NCBI RefSeq assembly: GCF_001428625.1
Contig: NZ_LMIE01000012.1
Location: 388,900-452,899, forward strand
Length of the DNA stretch: 64,000 nt
Source of the DNA: Hydrogenophaga sp. Root209
GTDB taxonomy: Bacteria > Pseudomonadota > Gammaproteobacteria > Burkholderiales > Burkholderiaceae_C
Reading direction: 5' to 3'
The first letter of the stretch is position 1. Each line of letters begins with the position of its first letter. The position numbers and the translations under genes were made by a program. Positions 54,012 to 63,600 of the stretch are shown in pieces. The notes beneath the pieces are model-generated. The model worked only from the letters and a program-made list of their open reading frames with translations. It had not been told where the DNA came from and made no database searches.

Positions 54012-54302
54012 TGGGCGAAGTATCTCGTCAGGGTTGTTCGAAGGGGCCAAGTTTGGAGGCTCCTTCGAAAAGGATCGCGTCAGGAAGTTCGCGGATGTAA
54101 CGGCAATTTCGACCCCCCACCGTGGCTCTGGTACCGTGGGTCCTGTGGTGCGCTCTGTGGCCAGCCCGCCAAGTGAAACGACAACCCGACACAGTTCATT
54201 ACCAAGTCACACGCATGGAGCACGCTCATCGCCCCTGGGCATCACTCTGTCGATTCGCAAGAAGCCCCGTCTTGCAAAGCCAGCTCATTGAGGATAGACC
54301 AC
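54012..54302. promoter_or_regulatory. Divergent promoter region (beta-helix lipoprotein / arginase)
   Basis: 291-bp gap. It holds an inverted repeat with 12-bp arms (54037-54048 TTCGAAGGGGCC and 54058-54069 GGCTCCTTCGAA, one mismatch, 9-base loop), close to the lipoprotein start. The rest is moderately A+T-rich and the arginase RBS GAGGA is at its right end. No gene is evident. Confidence 0.55.
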
Positions 54303-55220
54303 ATGCAAAAACACATCAGCCTCATCGGCGTCCCCACCGACATCGGCGCGGGCGCGCGCGGTGCCTCCATGGGCCCCGAAGCCATGCGCGTGGCCAACCT
54401 GGCCAGCGTGCTTGAAAGCCACGGTTTGAACGTGCTCGATCGCGGCAATCTCAGTGGGCCACCCAACCCCTGGCAACCGCCCACCGACGGTTACCGCCAC
54501 CTGCCCGAGGTGGCGGCGTGGAACGAAACACTGCACCACGCGGTGCACGCCGAACTGTCGCTGGGACGCCTGCCCATCGTGCTCGGCGGTGACCACTGCC
54601 TGGGCCTGGGCTCGATCAGTGCGGTGGCCCGCCACTGCCGCGAGAAGGGCAAACAGCTGCGCGTGTTGTGGCTCGACGCCCACGCCGACTACAACACCGC
54701 TGCCCTCACGCCCAGCGGCAACATCCACGGCATGCCGGTGGCGCTGCTGTGTGGCCATGGCCCGGCGCTGCTCACCGGCATTGGCGGCACCACACCGGCC
54801 ATCGACGCCAGCGTGGTGCGCCAGATCGGCATTCGCAGCGTGGACGCTGGCGAGAAGCGCCTGGTGCACGAAGCGGGGCTGGAGGTGTTCGACATGCGCT
54901 ACATCGACGAGATGGGCATGCGCCACACGATGGAGCAGGCGCTCTCGGGCATGGACGACAACACCCACCTGCACGTGAGCTTCGACGTGGACTTCCTCGA
55001 CCCCGACATCGCCCCGGGCGTGGGCACCACGGTGCCCGGCGGCCCCACCTACCGCGAGGCGCAGCTGTGCATGGAAATGATCGCCGACACCGGACGGCTG
55101 GCCTCCATGGACGTGATGGAGCTCAACCCGGCACTCGACGTGCGCAACCGCACGGCGGAACTGGCGGTGGATTTAATCGAAAGCCTGTTCGGGAAGTCCA
55201 CGCTCATGAGGAAGGGCTGA
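54303..55220 (+). CDS. rocF: Arginase
   Basis: 305 residues. The ureohydrolase metal ligands are in VLGGDHCLGLGS, WLDAHADYNT and SFDVDFLDPDIAPGV, and ISLIGVPTDIGAG is the N-terminal strand. The IHGMPVALLCGHGP segment is arginase-like rather than agmatinase-like. Hydrolyses arginine to ornithine and urea. The start at MQKHIS has a GAGGA ribosome-binding site. Ends immediately before the convergent ABM gene. Confidence 0.9.
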   Translation: MQKHISLIGVPTDIGAGARGASMGPEAMRVANLASVLESHGLNVLDRGNLSGPPNPWQPPTDGYRHLPEVAAWNETLHHAVHAELSLGRLPIVLGGDHCLGLGSISAVARHCREKGKQLRVLWLDAHADYNTAALTPSGNIHGMPVALLCGHGPALLTGIGGTTPAIDASVVRQIGIRSVDAGEKRLVHEAGLEVFDMRYIDEMGMRHTMEQALSGMDDNTHLHVSFDVDFLDPDIAPGVGTTVPGGPTYREAQLCMEMIADTGRLASMDVMELNPALDVRNRTAELAVDLIESLFGKSTLMRKG

Positions 55221-55520
55221 TCAGCTCTTGCCTACAAGCTCAAGGTGCTCGACCACCGGCGGCTGCGCGAAAAACGGGCCGACGATCGCGCGCCACTGGG
55301 GGAACAGGTCGGAGCCACGAAAGCCCACGGTGTGATCTTCCAGCGTGTCCCAATAAATCATCAGCAGGTAGCGGCCCGGCGTCTCGATGCTGCGGTTGAC
55401 CTTGTAGCCCTTGAAGCCATTGGCGTGAGCAATGACAGTGCTCACCCCACGCAGGATGGCTTCTTCAAACGCTGAGCTCTTGAGGGGGTCGATGCGGATG
55501 TCCGCGTGTTCGAGAATCAT
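55221..55520 (-). CDS. Antibiotic biosynthesis monooxygenase (ABM) domain protein
   Basis: 99 residues: [50 protein letters not shown] and FFAQPPVVEHLELV give the ferredoxin-like ABM fold. Small cofactor-free or heme-linked oxygenases and dimers of unknown function belong here. Its first 56 bases overlap the 3' end of the GMC oxidoreductase in another frame. Confidence 0.85.
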   Translation of the reverse strand: MILEHADIRIDPLKSSAFEEAILRGVSTVIAHANGFKGYKVNRSIETPGRYLLMIYWDTLEDHTVGFRGSDLFPQWRAIVGPFFAQPPVVEHLELVGKS

Positions 55521-57165
55521 GGTGTTGTTCCTGAAGTGATGACGCGGCGAGGCGATCGTCGAGCATCATATCCACCGCCTTCTCCGCCATCATGATCACC
55601 GGCGCATTGGTGTTGCCACCCACCACGGTGGGCATCACCGAGGCATCCACCACCCGCAAACCCGCCACCCCGTGCACCCGCAGGCGGGCGTCCACCACGT
55701 CCATGGGTCCCGGCCCCATCCTGCAGGTGCCCACCGGGTGGTAGATCGTGTCGGCGTGGTTGCGCACGAACTGCTCGATCTGCCCCTCGCTCTGCGCCAG
55801 CACCGAGGTGGCCGACTCGGTGCCGCCGTGGCGCGTGAGGGCCGGTTGCTGCAACAGCCGGCGCATCACCTGGAAGCCGCGCACCAGGCGAGCGGTGTCG
55901 TCGGGGTCCTGCAGGAACCCAGGGTCGATGAGGGGCGCCACCTGTGGATCGGCGCTGGCCAGGCGCAGGCTGCCCCGGCTCCGGGGCCGCAGCAGGCACA
56001 CGTGACATGAATAGCCGTGGCCCAGCACCGACTTGCGGCCGTGGTCCACCAGCTTGCCCACCACAAAGTGCAGTTGCAGGTCGGGGACGGCCTCATCGGG
56101 CCCACTCTTGATGAAGCCACCGGCTTCGGCGAAGTTGGTGGTGAGCATGCCGCTGCGTAGGCGCCGCCATTCAAAAATGCCACGCACCGCCTTCCACACC
56201 CCGCCCGGCGTCAGGCCAAGCAGATCTCGCACCTTGGGTGCGTTGACCACGATCACCACGTCCACATGGTCGTGCAGGTTCGCACCCACGCCGGGCAGGT
56301 CCAGCACGGGTGCGATGCCGTGTTCACGCAGGTGCTCCGCCGGGCCGACGCCCGAGACCATGAGCAGTTGCGGGGAGCCGAACGCACCGGCGCTGAGCAC
56401 CACCTCGCCACCGTCGTTCAAGCGCAGGACCTGCATCGGCCCACGCCCGCCGTTGCCGCGAATCTCCACCCCCACCGCGCGCGGCGGGCTGTGATCGGTA
56501 TCCATCACCACGCGCGTGGTCAGGGCGTTGGTGATCACCTGCAGGTTGGGTCGCTGCAGGTGCGGCGTGAGGTAGGCCTTGGCCGCGCTGAAGCGCTCAC
56601 CGTTCTTGTGCGTGACCTGGTAGGCGCCCACGCCTTCCTGCTCCAGTCCGTTGAAATCGGTGTTGTGCCGGTAGCCCGCCTGCTGGCCGGCCTCGATGAA
56701 CGAGGCCAGGAATGGGTTGGGGCTGCGCAGATCCATCACGTTGAGCGGGCCGCCCTGGCCGTGCAACGCATCGGCGCCGCGCTCGTTGTGCTCGGCGCGC
56801 TTGAAGTACGGCAGCACATCGGCGTACGACCAGCCCGGGTTGCCCAGGGCGGCCCAGCCGTCATAGTCGCTGGCGTGGCCGCGCGCGTAGATCATGGCGT
56901 TGATCGAGCTGGAGCCACCCAGCACCTTGCCGCGCGGCTGGTAGCCACGCCGACCGTTGAGGCCGGGCTGCGGCACGGTGTTGTAGCCCCAGCCATTCAT
57001 TTCGAATTTCGCGATCACCGCCAGGCCCGCCGGGCAGTGGATCAACACACTGCGGTCGGGGGGGCCGGCCTCGATGAGGGCGACACGGATGGCGGGGTCT
57101 TCGCTCAGGCGGCCGGCGAGCACGCTGCCGGCCGATCCGCCGCCAACGATGATGTAGTCGTACAT
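55465..57165 (-). CDS. GMC family oxidoreductase (choline dehydrogenase-like)
   Basis: 566 residues. [16 protein letters not shown] binds [23 protein letters not shown] is GMC motif 1 and [16 protein letters not shown] motif 2; the catalytic His is in [10 protein letters not shown]. Oxidises an alcohol with FAD. Start fixed at MYDYIIV (57165). The last 20 or so residues ([14 protein letters not shown]) run into the ABM gene and look like read-through tail rather than family sequence. Confidence 0.9.
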   Translation of the reverse strand: MYDYIIVGGGSAGSVLAGRLSEDPAIRVALIEAGPPDRSVLIHCPAGLAVIAKFEMNGWGYNTVPQPGLNGRRGYQPRGKVLGGSSSINAMIYARGHASDYDGWAALGNPGWSYADVLPYFKRAEHNERGADALHGQGGPLNVMDLRSPNPFLASFIEAGQQAGYRHNTDFNGLEQEGVGAYQVTHKNGERFSAAKAYLTPHLQRPNLQVITNALTTRVVMDTDHSPPRAVGVEIRGNGGRGPMQVLRLNDGGEVVLSAGAFGSPQLLMVSGVGPAEHLREHGIAPVLDLPGVGANLHDHVDVVIVVNAPKVRDLLGLTPGGVWKAVRGIFEWRRLRSGMLTTNFAEAGGFIKSGPDEAVPDLQLHFVVGKLVDHGRKSVLGHGYSCHVCLLRPRSRGSLRLASADPQVAPLIDPGFLQDPDDTARLVRGFQVMRRLLQQPALTRHGGTESATSVLAQSEGQIEQFVRNHADTIYHPVGTCRMGPGPMDVVDARLRVHGVAGLRVVDASVMPTVVGGNTNAPVIMMAEKAVDMMLDDRLAASSLQEQHHDSRTRGHPHRPPQELSV

Positions 57166-57353
57166 GGTTGTCTCCCTCGTGTGTGGCGCACGCCAAGCCG
57201 TGCGCGACAATCTCACAGCAAGTTAGCACAGGGGTGTCAGCCCAGGTAGGCTGTGGCGCCTAAGAAACCGCCTCCGGCGACGCCCTCGCGACGCCGGCAC
57301 AAACCGCCGATCACCCCCAGATCCCCACCCACTTCCGCAGGAGCATCCCCTTC

Positions 57354-58205
57354 ATGAACAGCATTCAAACCGTCGGCATCATCGGCTCGGGCACCATGGG
57401 CAACGGCATCGCGCAGGCCTGCGCCACCCGCGGCATCCGCGTGGTGATGGTCGACATCGCGCAGGCCGCGGTCGACAAGGGCCTGGCCACCGTGGCCGCC
57501 AGCCTGGACCGGTTGATCAAGAAGGAAAAGATCAGCGCCGCCGACAAGGACCAGGCGCTGTCGCTCATCAAAGGCTCGACGAACTACGAGGACCTCAAGG
57601 GCACGCAACTGGTGATCGAGGCCGCGACGGAAAACGAAAGTCTGAAGGTCAAGATCCTGCAGCAGCTCGACGGCCTGCTCGCGCCCGAGGTGATCGTGGC
57701 CACCAACACCAGCTCGATCAGCATCACCAAGCTGGCCGCCGCCACGCAGCGCCCCGACCGCTTCATCGGCATGCATTTCTTCAACCCGGTGCCCATGATG
57801 GCGCTGGTGGAGATCATCCGCGGCCTGCAGACCAGCGACGCCACGCACGACGCGGTGAAGGCGCTGGCCGAGGCGCTGGGCAAGTCGCCCATCACCGTGA
57901 AGAACGCGCCCGGCTTCGTGGTCAACCGCATCCTGGTGCCGATGATCAACGAGGCCTTCTTCGTGCTGGCCGAAGGCATCGCCACGCCGGAAGACATCGA
58001 CGCCGGCATGAAGCTGGGCACCAACCAGCCCATCGGCCCGCTGGCCCTGGCCGACATGATCGGCCTGGACGTGTGCCTGGCCGTGATGAACGTCTACATC
58101 GCCGAGTTCAACGACAGCAAGTACCGCCCGGCCCCGCTGCTCAAGGAAATGGTGGCCGCGGGCTACCTGGGCCGCAAGACCGGGCGCGGCGTTTATACCT
58201 ATTGA
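57354..58205 (+). CDS. 3-Hydroxybutyryl-CoA dehydrogenase
   Basis: 283 residues: VGIIGSGTMGNGIAQ (NAD site), IEAATENESLKVKIL, TNTSSISITKLA, GMHFFNPVPMMALVEI and the C-terminal GRGVYTY are the short-chain 3-hydroxyacyl-CoA dehydrogenase set (Hbd/PaaH type). Links to butanoyl-CoA, PHA or phenylacetate metabolism. Monocistronic, with the dispersed repeat copy C just downstream. Confidence 0.95.
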   Translation: MNSIQTVGIIGSGTMGNGIAQACATRGIRVVMVDIAQAAVDKGLATVAASLDRLIKKEKISAADKDQALSLIKGSTNYEDLKGTQLVIEAATENESLKVKILQQLDGLLAPEVIVATNTSSISITKLAAATQRPDRFIGMHFFNPVPMMALVEIIRGLQTSDATHDAVKALAEALGKSPITVKNAPGFVVNRILVPMINEAFFVLAEGIATPEDIDAGMKLGTNQPIGPLALADMIGLDVCLAVMNVYIAEFNDSKYRPAPLLKEMVAAGYLGRKTGRGVYTY

Positions 58206-58273
58206 TCCCCCCGCGCCGCTTCGCGGCACCCCCCTGAGGGGGCGATGCCCTGTGGCCCGGCGGAGCCGGTTCC
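58204..58273. repeat. Dispersed intergenic repeat, copy C (inverted relative to A)
   Basis: CCCCCCGCGCCGC, GGCACCCCCCTGAGGGGGCG and GGCCCGGCGGAGCCGG; the complement of the order seen in copy A at 16693-16772. Located immediately after the hydroxybutyryl-CoA dehydrogenase stop. Confidence 0.7.
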
Positions 58274-58337
58274 ACGGCATCTCTGGGGTGAGGCACGCGC
58301 TCCGACGGCTTTGGTGGTGATTCTGTACCCCGCCGCA

Positions 58338-59279
58338 CTACCCGGGTGACCAATTGCCCATGCCGGCGAGGTGAGGCGAGCGCTCGGCCGGTCCCCAGCG
58401 CAGCGGCAAGCCACCCTGCACGCGCAGCGCCCGCGTGACGTCCAGCCGCAGCAGCCGCTGCGCCCCCTCGAACGCCGCAAGCTCGGCGCCGTCCCACACC
58501 ACGCTGGCGTGCGCCGCGAGGTACAGCAGGTCACCCCGTTCGAAGTCCATGAACAGCAGGCCCGCTGGCGGATGCACCGCGATGTTGCCCAGCGTGTTGA
58601 AGAAGAGGTTGCCCGGGAAATCGGGCACGGTGAGCCGCTGGCCTTCGATCTTCACAAAGCCCGGCGCGCCGCCACGGTGCGACACATCCACCCCATGCCG
58701 CGGCTCGCTCGCCACAGCCGCCTGGGGATGCGCGGTGGCGATGAAGAAGGTGTCGGCCGCGTGGATCAGTTGGCGCGATGCCTCGTCGAGGGTTGGTCCC
58801 TCGTGCGCCAGGTGCCCGGCCGGCGCATCCGGCGTCCACACCGGTTCGCGCGCCTGGATGTACTTCGGGCAGTTGCCAAAGCTCTGGCCGACCTCGACTG
58901 TGAGGCCGTCTTCCCGCAAGTGCGCCGTGCCGTTCATGCGGTTGCGCCGGCGCGTGTGCGGCTGGATGCCGAGCAGGCCGAGCGACGCGCCGTCGTGCAG
59001 CGTGGTGTTGAGCGGGTCGTGCGGCACGGGTCGGGCGCGGATGTGCAGGTGCGTCGGGTCGGGCGAGGTCATGAACCCTGGCGCGCCCGCGAGCACGCTG
59101 GCCCAGGGCTGGCCCTGCGCATCCACGCTGCCCACCACCACGAAGGGCAGCAGGCCGAAGAACTCGCGGTGTTGGTCGGGCATGTGGTCGCGCATCACGC
59201 GCGGGCCGATCTGCGCCATCTGTGCCTGCACGCCGGCGCGCGCCTGCAGGGCCTGTTCACCAGCGTGGAAGGCGTTCAT
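58338..59279 (-). CDS. Pyridoxamine 5'-phosphate oxidase-like FMN-binding family protein
   Basis: 313 residues. FFGLLPFVVVGSVDAQGQPWASVLAG and LGLLGIQPHTRRRNRMNG are split-barrel flavin-binding segments, followed by GNCPKYIQAR and an extra C-terminal domain. Function is not specified. The ATG at 59279 overlaps the stop of the glutathione S-transferase gene in ATGA, so both are coupled. Confidence 0.8.
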   Translation of the reverse strand: MNAFHAGEQALQARAGVQAQMAQIGPRVMRDHMPDQHREFFGLLPFVVVGSVDAQGQPWASVLAGAPGFMTSPDPTHLHIRARPVPHDPLNTTLHDGASLGLLGIQPHTRRRNRMNGTAHLREDGLTVEVGQSFGNCPKYIQAREPVWTPDAPAGHLAHEGPTLDEASRQLIHAADTFFIATAHPQAAVASEPRHGVDVSHRGGAPGFVKIEGQRLTVPDFPGNLFFNTLGNIAVHPPAGLLFMDFERGDLLYLAAHASVVWDGAELAAFEGAQRLLRLDVTRALRVQGGLPLRWGPAERSPHLAGMGNWSPG

Positions 59280-59899
59280 GCTTCCAACCCCACCGGCGAC
59301 TTGAGCATGGGCACGAAGCCCGGCAGCGCCTCGATGCGCGCCAGCCACGCGCGGATCGCCGGGTAGGGTTGCAGCGACACCAGGCCTTCCGGGGCGCGCG
59401 CCACGTAGGCGTAGTGCGCCACATCGGCCAGCGTGGCGCGCTCGCCGACCAGAAACGGCGTCTGGCTCAGTTCCGACTCCATGAACTGGAACAGGCCCTG
59501 GGCGCGCTCGATCGACTCTTTCGGGTCGGTGGGGCGCTGGAAGAGCTGCACCACGCGGGCGGCGGCCGGCCCGAACGCCAGCGGGCCGGCGGCCAGCGAG
59601 AGCCAGCGCTGCACGCGCGCCGCGCCCACCGGGTCACGCGGCAGCCACTGGCCCGGCGCATGGCGGCCCTCCAGGTAGACCAGGATGGCGTTTGAATCGG
59701 CCAGCGTCAGATCACCGTCGCGCAGCACCGGCACCTGCCCCAGCGGGTTCATGGCGAGGAAGTCGGGCAACTTGTGCTCTTTCAGCGCGAGGTCGACGTC
59801 GATGCTCTCGAACGGCAAGCCGAGCAGCGAGAGGAACAGTTCGACGCGGTGGCAGTGGCCGGAAATTGCGCTGCGGTAGAGCTGAATGGAAGATGTCAT
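59276..59899 (-). CDS. Glutathione S-transferase
   Basis: 207 residues: LYRSAISGHCHRVELFLSLLGLPFE and NPLGQVPVLRDGDLTLADSNAILVYL form the thioredoxin-like glutathione-binding domain, with the helical C-terminal domain ending GERATLADVAHYAYVARAPEG. Ser/Cys near residue 14 may activate GSH. Divergent from a LysR gene that probably controls it. Confidence 0.92.
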   Translation of the reverse strand: MTSSIQLYRSAISGHCHRVELFLSLLGLPFESIDVDLALKEHKLPDFLAMNPLGQVPVLRDGDLTLADSNAILVYLEGRHAPGQWLPRDPVGAARVQRWLSLAAGPLAFGPAAARVVQLFQRPTDPKESIERAQGLFQFMESELSQTPFLVGERATLADVAHYAYVARAPEGLVSLQPYPAIRAWLARIEALPGFVPMLKSPVGLEA

Positions 59900-60001
59900 G
59901 GGAGGCTCCTGGATGGGGAAGATGCGATCTTCTTTGTTGCAAGCACATTCACCAATACCCCTGCACGCACTTCACTGCTCCGAGAAACGGTCTAATGGCG
60001 C

Positions 60002-60907
60002 ATGGACAAACTCCGTGCCATGGACACCTTCGTGCAGATCGCCGACGCCGGGAGCCTCACTGCGGCGGCCTGGGCCATGGGAAGCTCCTTGCCCGCGGTG
60101 GTGCGCTTGCTCGCGGCCTACGAAGCCCATCTCGGGGTGCGCCTGTTCAACCGCACCACGCGCCGCATCTCGCTCACCGAAGATGGTCGCCGCCACCTGG
60201 AGAGTTGCCGCCACCTGTTGAGCGCGGTGGACGATGCCGAAGTCGAGCTGAAAAACCATGCCACCGAGCCCACCGGCCACCTCACCATCACCGCACCGGT
60301 GCTGTTCGGCCAGATGCATGTGGCGCCCATCGTCACGCGCTTCGTGCAGCAGCACCGCCAGATGCGCTGCCGCGTGATGCTGATGGACCGGGTGGTGAAC
60401 CTGCTGGAGGAAGGCATCGACGTGGGCATCCGCATCGCCCATCTGGAGGACTCCAGCCTGGTCGCGCTACCGCTGGGCGAGATCCGCCGCGTGGTGGTGG
60501 CCAGCCCCGCGTTCCTGCGCGAGCAGGGCGTGCCGGCGCACCCGAACGAGCTGCTCAAGGCCAACTGCGTGCGCCTGGCGGGGCACTCGCCCACCTGGGG
60601 CAGCTTTCGCGACGGCGGCAAAGCGCTCAAACTCAGCGTCAGCGGCAACCTGGAGTTCAACCACATCGCGCCCGCCGTGCAGGCGTGCGCCGCGGGAGCA
60701 GGCTTTGGCCAGTTTCTTTCGTACCAGGTCGCGCCGCTCCTGAAGACCGGAGAATTGCAAACCGTGCTGGAAACATTTGAGGACGCCCCTCGTCCCATCC
60801 ACGTGGTGTACCCCCACGCCCGCCTGCTGCCCGCGCGCACGCGGGCCTTCATCGATTTCATTCGCCAGGAACTCAAGGGCTTCGAGCCCGGAAGCAACCC
60901 ACCATGA
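60002..60907 (+). CDS. LysR family transcriptional regulator
   Basis: 301 residues. N-terminal helix-turn-helix (MDTFVQIADAGSLTAAAWAMGSS, VRLFNRTTRRISLTEDG) and the periplasmic-binding-like ligand domain are intact. Shares a 102-bp region with the divergent GST gene; its stop overlaps the start of glutathione reductase (ATGA), so it could control both directions. Confidence 0.93.
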   Translation: MDKLRAMDTFVQIADAGSLTAAAWAMGSSLPAVVRLLAAYEAHLGVRLFNRTTRRISLTEDGRRHLESCRHLLSAVDDAEVELKNHATEPTGHLTITAPVLFGQMHVAPIVTRFVQQHRQMRCRVMLMDRVVNLLEEGIDVGIRIAHLEDSSLVALPLGEIRRVVVASPAFLREQGVPAHPNELLKANCVRLAGHSPTWGSFRDGGKALKLSVSGNLEFNHIAPAVQACAAGAGFGQFLSYQVAPLLKTGELQTVLETFEDAPRPIHVVYPHARLLPARTRAFIDFIRQELKGFEPGSNPP

Positions 60908-62310
60908 CCACCACTTTCGACTTTGACCTTTTTGTGATCGGCGGCGGCAGCGGCGGCGTGCGCGCCGCCCGCATGGCCGCGCAGCGCGGCGCGCGCGTGG
61001 CGCTGGCCGAGGTGCTCGGCACCGATGGCCTGGGCGGCACCTGCGTGAACGTGGGCTGCATCCCGAAGAAGCTCTACAGCTATGCGGCGCACTACGCCGA
61101 GTCGTTTGACGAGTCGCACGGCTTCGGCTGGGAGGGTGAGAAACCCACTTTCAACTGGGCCACGCTGAAGGCCAACCGCGCGAAAGAGATCACGCGCCTC
61201 AATGGTGTCTACGGCAACCTGCTGCGCGGCTCAGGCGTGACCGTGTTCGACGCCTTCGCGAGCCTCACCGGCGCACACGGCATCGCGCTGGCCACGCTGA
61301 ACGCCGACGGTTCACCCGGTCACCAGGAGTTCAGCGCAAAGCACATCCTGATCGCCACCGGTGGCACGCCGCACGTGCCGCACTTCGTGGGGCGCGAACA
61401 CGTCATCGTCTCCGACGACATCTTCGACCTCGAACCGTTTCCAAAGCGGCTGGTGGTGGTGGGCGGTGGCTACATTGCCAGCGAGTTCGCCTCCATCTTC
61501 AACGGCCTGGGCGCGAAGGTCACCCAGCTCTACCGGGGCGAGCAGATCCTGCGCGGCTTCGACGACGAGATCCGCCACTTCGTGGCCGCCGAAATGGTCA
61601 AGGCAGGCGTGGACCTGCACCTCAACGCCGGGGTGGTGGACATCCGCAAAACGGACGACGGCCTGCGCGTGGAATGTGAAGGCGGGGCCCTGGTGATGGC
61701 CGATGCCGTGCTGTACGCCACCGGCCGCGTGCCCAACGTGAAGGACATGGGTCTGGAGGCCGTGGGCGTGGCGCAAGGCGCCCAGGGAGAGATCGTCGTC
61801 AACGAGCGCTACCAGACCAATGTGCCGTCCATCTTCGCGGTGGGCGACGTGACCAACCGCGTGCAGCTCACACCGGTGGCGCTGGGCGAGGCCATGGTGG
61901 TGGTGGACCAGTTGTTTGGCCCCGCCGCCGGCAAGGCGCCGCGCAACATGGGCTACGAGTTCATCCCCACCGCGGTCTTCACGCACCCGAGCATCGGCAC
62001 GGTGGGCTACAGCGAGCAGGCGGCGCGCGAGAAGTTCGGCACGGTAACCGTCTTCCGCAGCGAGTTCAAGGCGCTCAAACACACGCTCTCGGGCAGCACC
62101 GAACGCACGCTGATGAAGCTGGTGGTGGACGCGGCCAGCGACCGCGTGGTGGGCCTGCACATGGTGGGCGCCGAGGCGGGCGAGATCGTTCAGGGCTTTG
62201 CGGTGGCCATGAAAGCCGGCGCGACCAAGGCGGTGTTCGACAGCACCATCGGCATCCACCCCACGGCCGCTGAAGAGTTCGTCACCATGCGCGATCCCGT
62301 CAAAGCCTGA
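60904..62310 (+). CDS. gor: Glutathione-disulfide reductase
   Basis: 468 residues. GGTCVNVGCIPKKLY holds the redox Cys pair, VVGGGYIASEFASIFNGLG is the NADPH site, and HPTAAEEFVTMR the His-Glu dyad. Keeps GSH reduced; fits the neighbouring GST and LysR genes as a glutathione-stress block. Confidence 0.95.
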   Translation: MTTTFDFDLFVIGGGSGGVRAARMAAQRGARVALAEVLGTDGLGGTCVNVGCIPKKLYSYAAHYAESFDESHGFGWEGEKPTFNWATLKANRAKEITRLNGVYGNLLRGSGVTVFDAFASLTGAHGIALATLNADGSPGHQEFSAKHILIATGGTPHVPHFVGREHVIVSDDIFDLEPFPKRLVVVGGGYIASEFASIFNGLGAKVTQLYRGEQILRGFDDEIRHFVAAEMVKAGVDLHLNAGVVDIRKTDDGLRVECEGGALVMADAVLYATGRVPNVKDMGLEAVGVAQGAQGEIVVNERYQTNVPSIFAVGDVTNRVQLTPVALGEAMVVVDQLFGPAAGKAPRNMGYEFIPTAVFTHPSIGTVGYSEQAAREKFGTVTVFRSEFKALKHTLSGSTERTLMKLVVDAASDRVVGLHMVGAEAGEIVQGFAVAMKAGATKAVFDSTIGIHPTAAEEFVTMRDPVKA

Positions 62311-62319
62311 ACCCGTGCT

Positions 62320-63576
62320 TCAGAAAGCCAGCAACCCCATCACCAGCGCCGTGTGCGCCCACAACCCCGGCAAGAACCAGAGCGCGTAAGACCGCCCGCC
62401 CACCAGCGCGGCGGTCACGCTTTTGCTCAGGGCATGCACGGCCAGCGCACCCACCACGGCCTGGTGACTGATGGGCGCGGGCGGCCCCGAGGTGAAGACC
62501 GCCGCCAGCGCCGAATGCAGATCAGCCAGCGCACCCAGCAGGCTGCCCACGATCAGGCCGGCCTCGCCCAGCCACAGCGTGAGCGCATGCACCAGCACCT
62601 GGATGCCCGCGAGCAGCGCCGCCACCGCGGCGGCGCCCGTCAGGCTGAACATGCGCTCGTCCTGCTCCACAGCCGCCGGTGCAGCCTCTGACGGCGCGCC
62701 GCGCACCAACCACATTCCCCATGCCAGCGCCATCACCGAGCCACCCAGCGCCGGCCACACCAGATGCCCCAGCCAGGCCGGCTGCACGGCAGCGGCCACC
62801 AGCAGCAACTGCAGCAGGGTCGACACACAGCTGAGCAGCGCACCGCCGGCCATCAGCCGCGCACCGCTGCGGCCTTCACGCACCGCCAGACCCAGCGTGG
62901 CGATGGTCGCGGTGCTCGACACAAAACCCGAGGCCAGGGCCGAGAGCGTCACCGCGTGGCGGGCCTGCAGCAGCCGGCGCGCCAGGTGGGCGGCGGCTTG
63001 CACGCCCAGCAGCAAGGCCAGCAACTGCACGATCACATGGGGGTTGAGCGTGTTGTCCCACAAGGCTCGGTCGGGCACCAACGGCAGGGCCAGCAGCACC
63101 AGCGCGGCGAGCACGATGCCGTCGCGCACCTCGGCTGGCCGCAGCCAATGCCGCGCAAACCCGTGCAGGCGCTCGCGCCCGGCGAGCATGGCGGTCAGCC
63201 CCACCGCCAGGCCGGCGGCCAGTGGCAGGCTCCAGGCGCACAGCACACCGATCAGGTAGGTGAGCAGCAGCGCCACTTCGGTGGTCACGCCCGGGTCGTC
63301 GGAGCGGTCGCGAAAGTAAGCCACCACGCCCAGCGCAGCCACGAACACCGCGCCCGCCACCACCAGGCCGGTCACCTGCGTGAGCGCCGCGGCCGCGCCG
63401 GTGACGCAAGTCAGTGCAAAGGTGCGCAAGCCCGCCAGCGCGCGACCTGGCCCGTCGCCCTTGCGGCGCTCGCGCTCAATGCCGATCAACAAGCCACAAC
63501 CCAACGCCGCGGCCAAGGGGGCGGCGGCCTGGGACAGATCGGGTATGGCAAGGCTCATCGTGTCATGCGGGTTCAT
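62320..63576 (-). CDS. MgtC/DUF4010 family membrane protein
   Basis: 418 residues, about 11 hydrophobic segments. ALGCGLLIGIERERRKGDGPGRALAGLRTFAL is the MgtC/SapB N-terminus with the conserved GIERERR, and the rest is the DUF4010 membrane domain. Function is unknown. The start could be ATG 63576 or 63558; either way only 24-42 bases separate it from the divergent AMP nucleosidase ATG. Confidence 0.88.
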   Translation of the reverse strand: MNPHDTMSLAIPDLSQAAAPLAAALGCGLLIGIERERRKGDGPGRALAGLRTFALTCVTGAAAALTQVTGLVVAGAVFVAALGVVAYFRDRSDDPGVTTEVALLLTYLIGVLCAWSLPLAAGLAVGLTAMLAGRERLHGFARHWLRPAEVRDGIVLAALVLLALPLVPDRALWDNTLNPHVIVQLLALLLGVQAAAHLARRLLQARHAVTLSALASGFVSSTATIATLGLAVREGRSGARLMAGGALLSCVSTLLQLLLVAAAVQPAWLGHLVWPALGGSVMALAWGMWLVRGAPSEAAPAAVEQDERMFSLTGAAAVAALLAGIQVLVHALTLWLGEAGLIVGSLLGALADLHSALAAVFTSGPPAPISHQAVVGALAVHALSKSVTAALVGGRSYALWFLPGLWAHTALVMGLLAF

Positions 63577-63600
63577 CGGTGCACAGCCACAATAAGCCCC

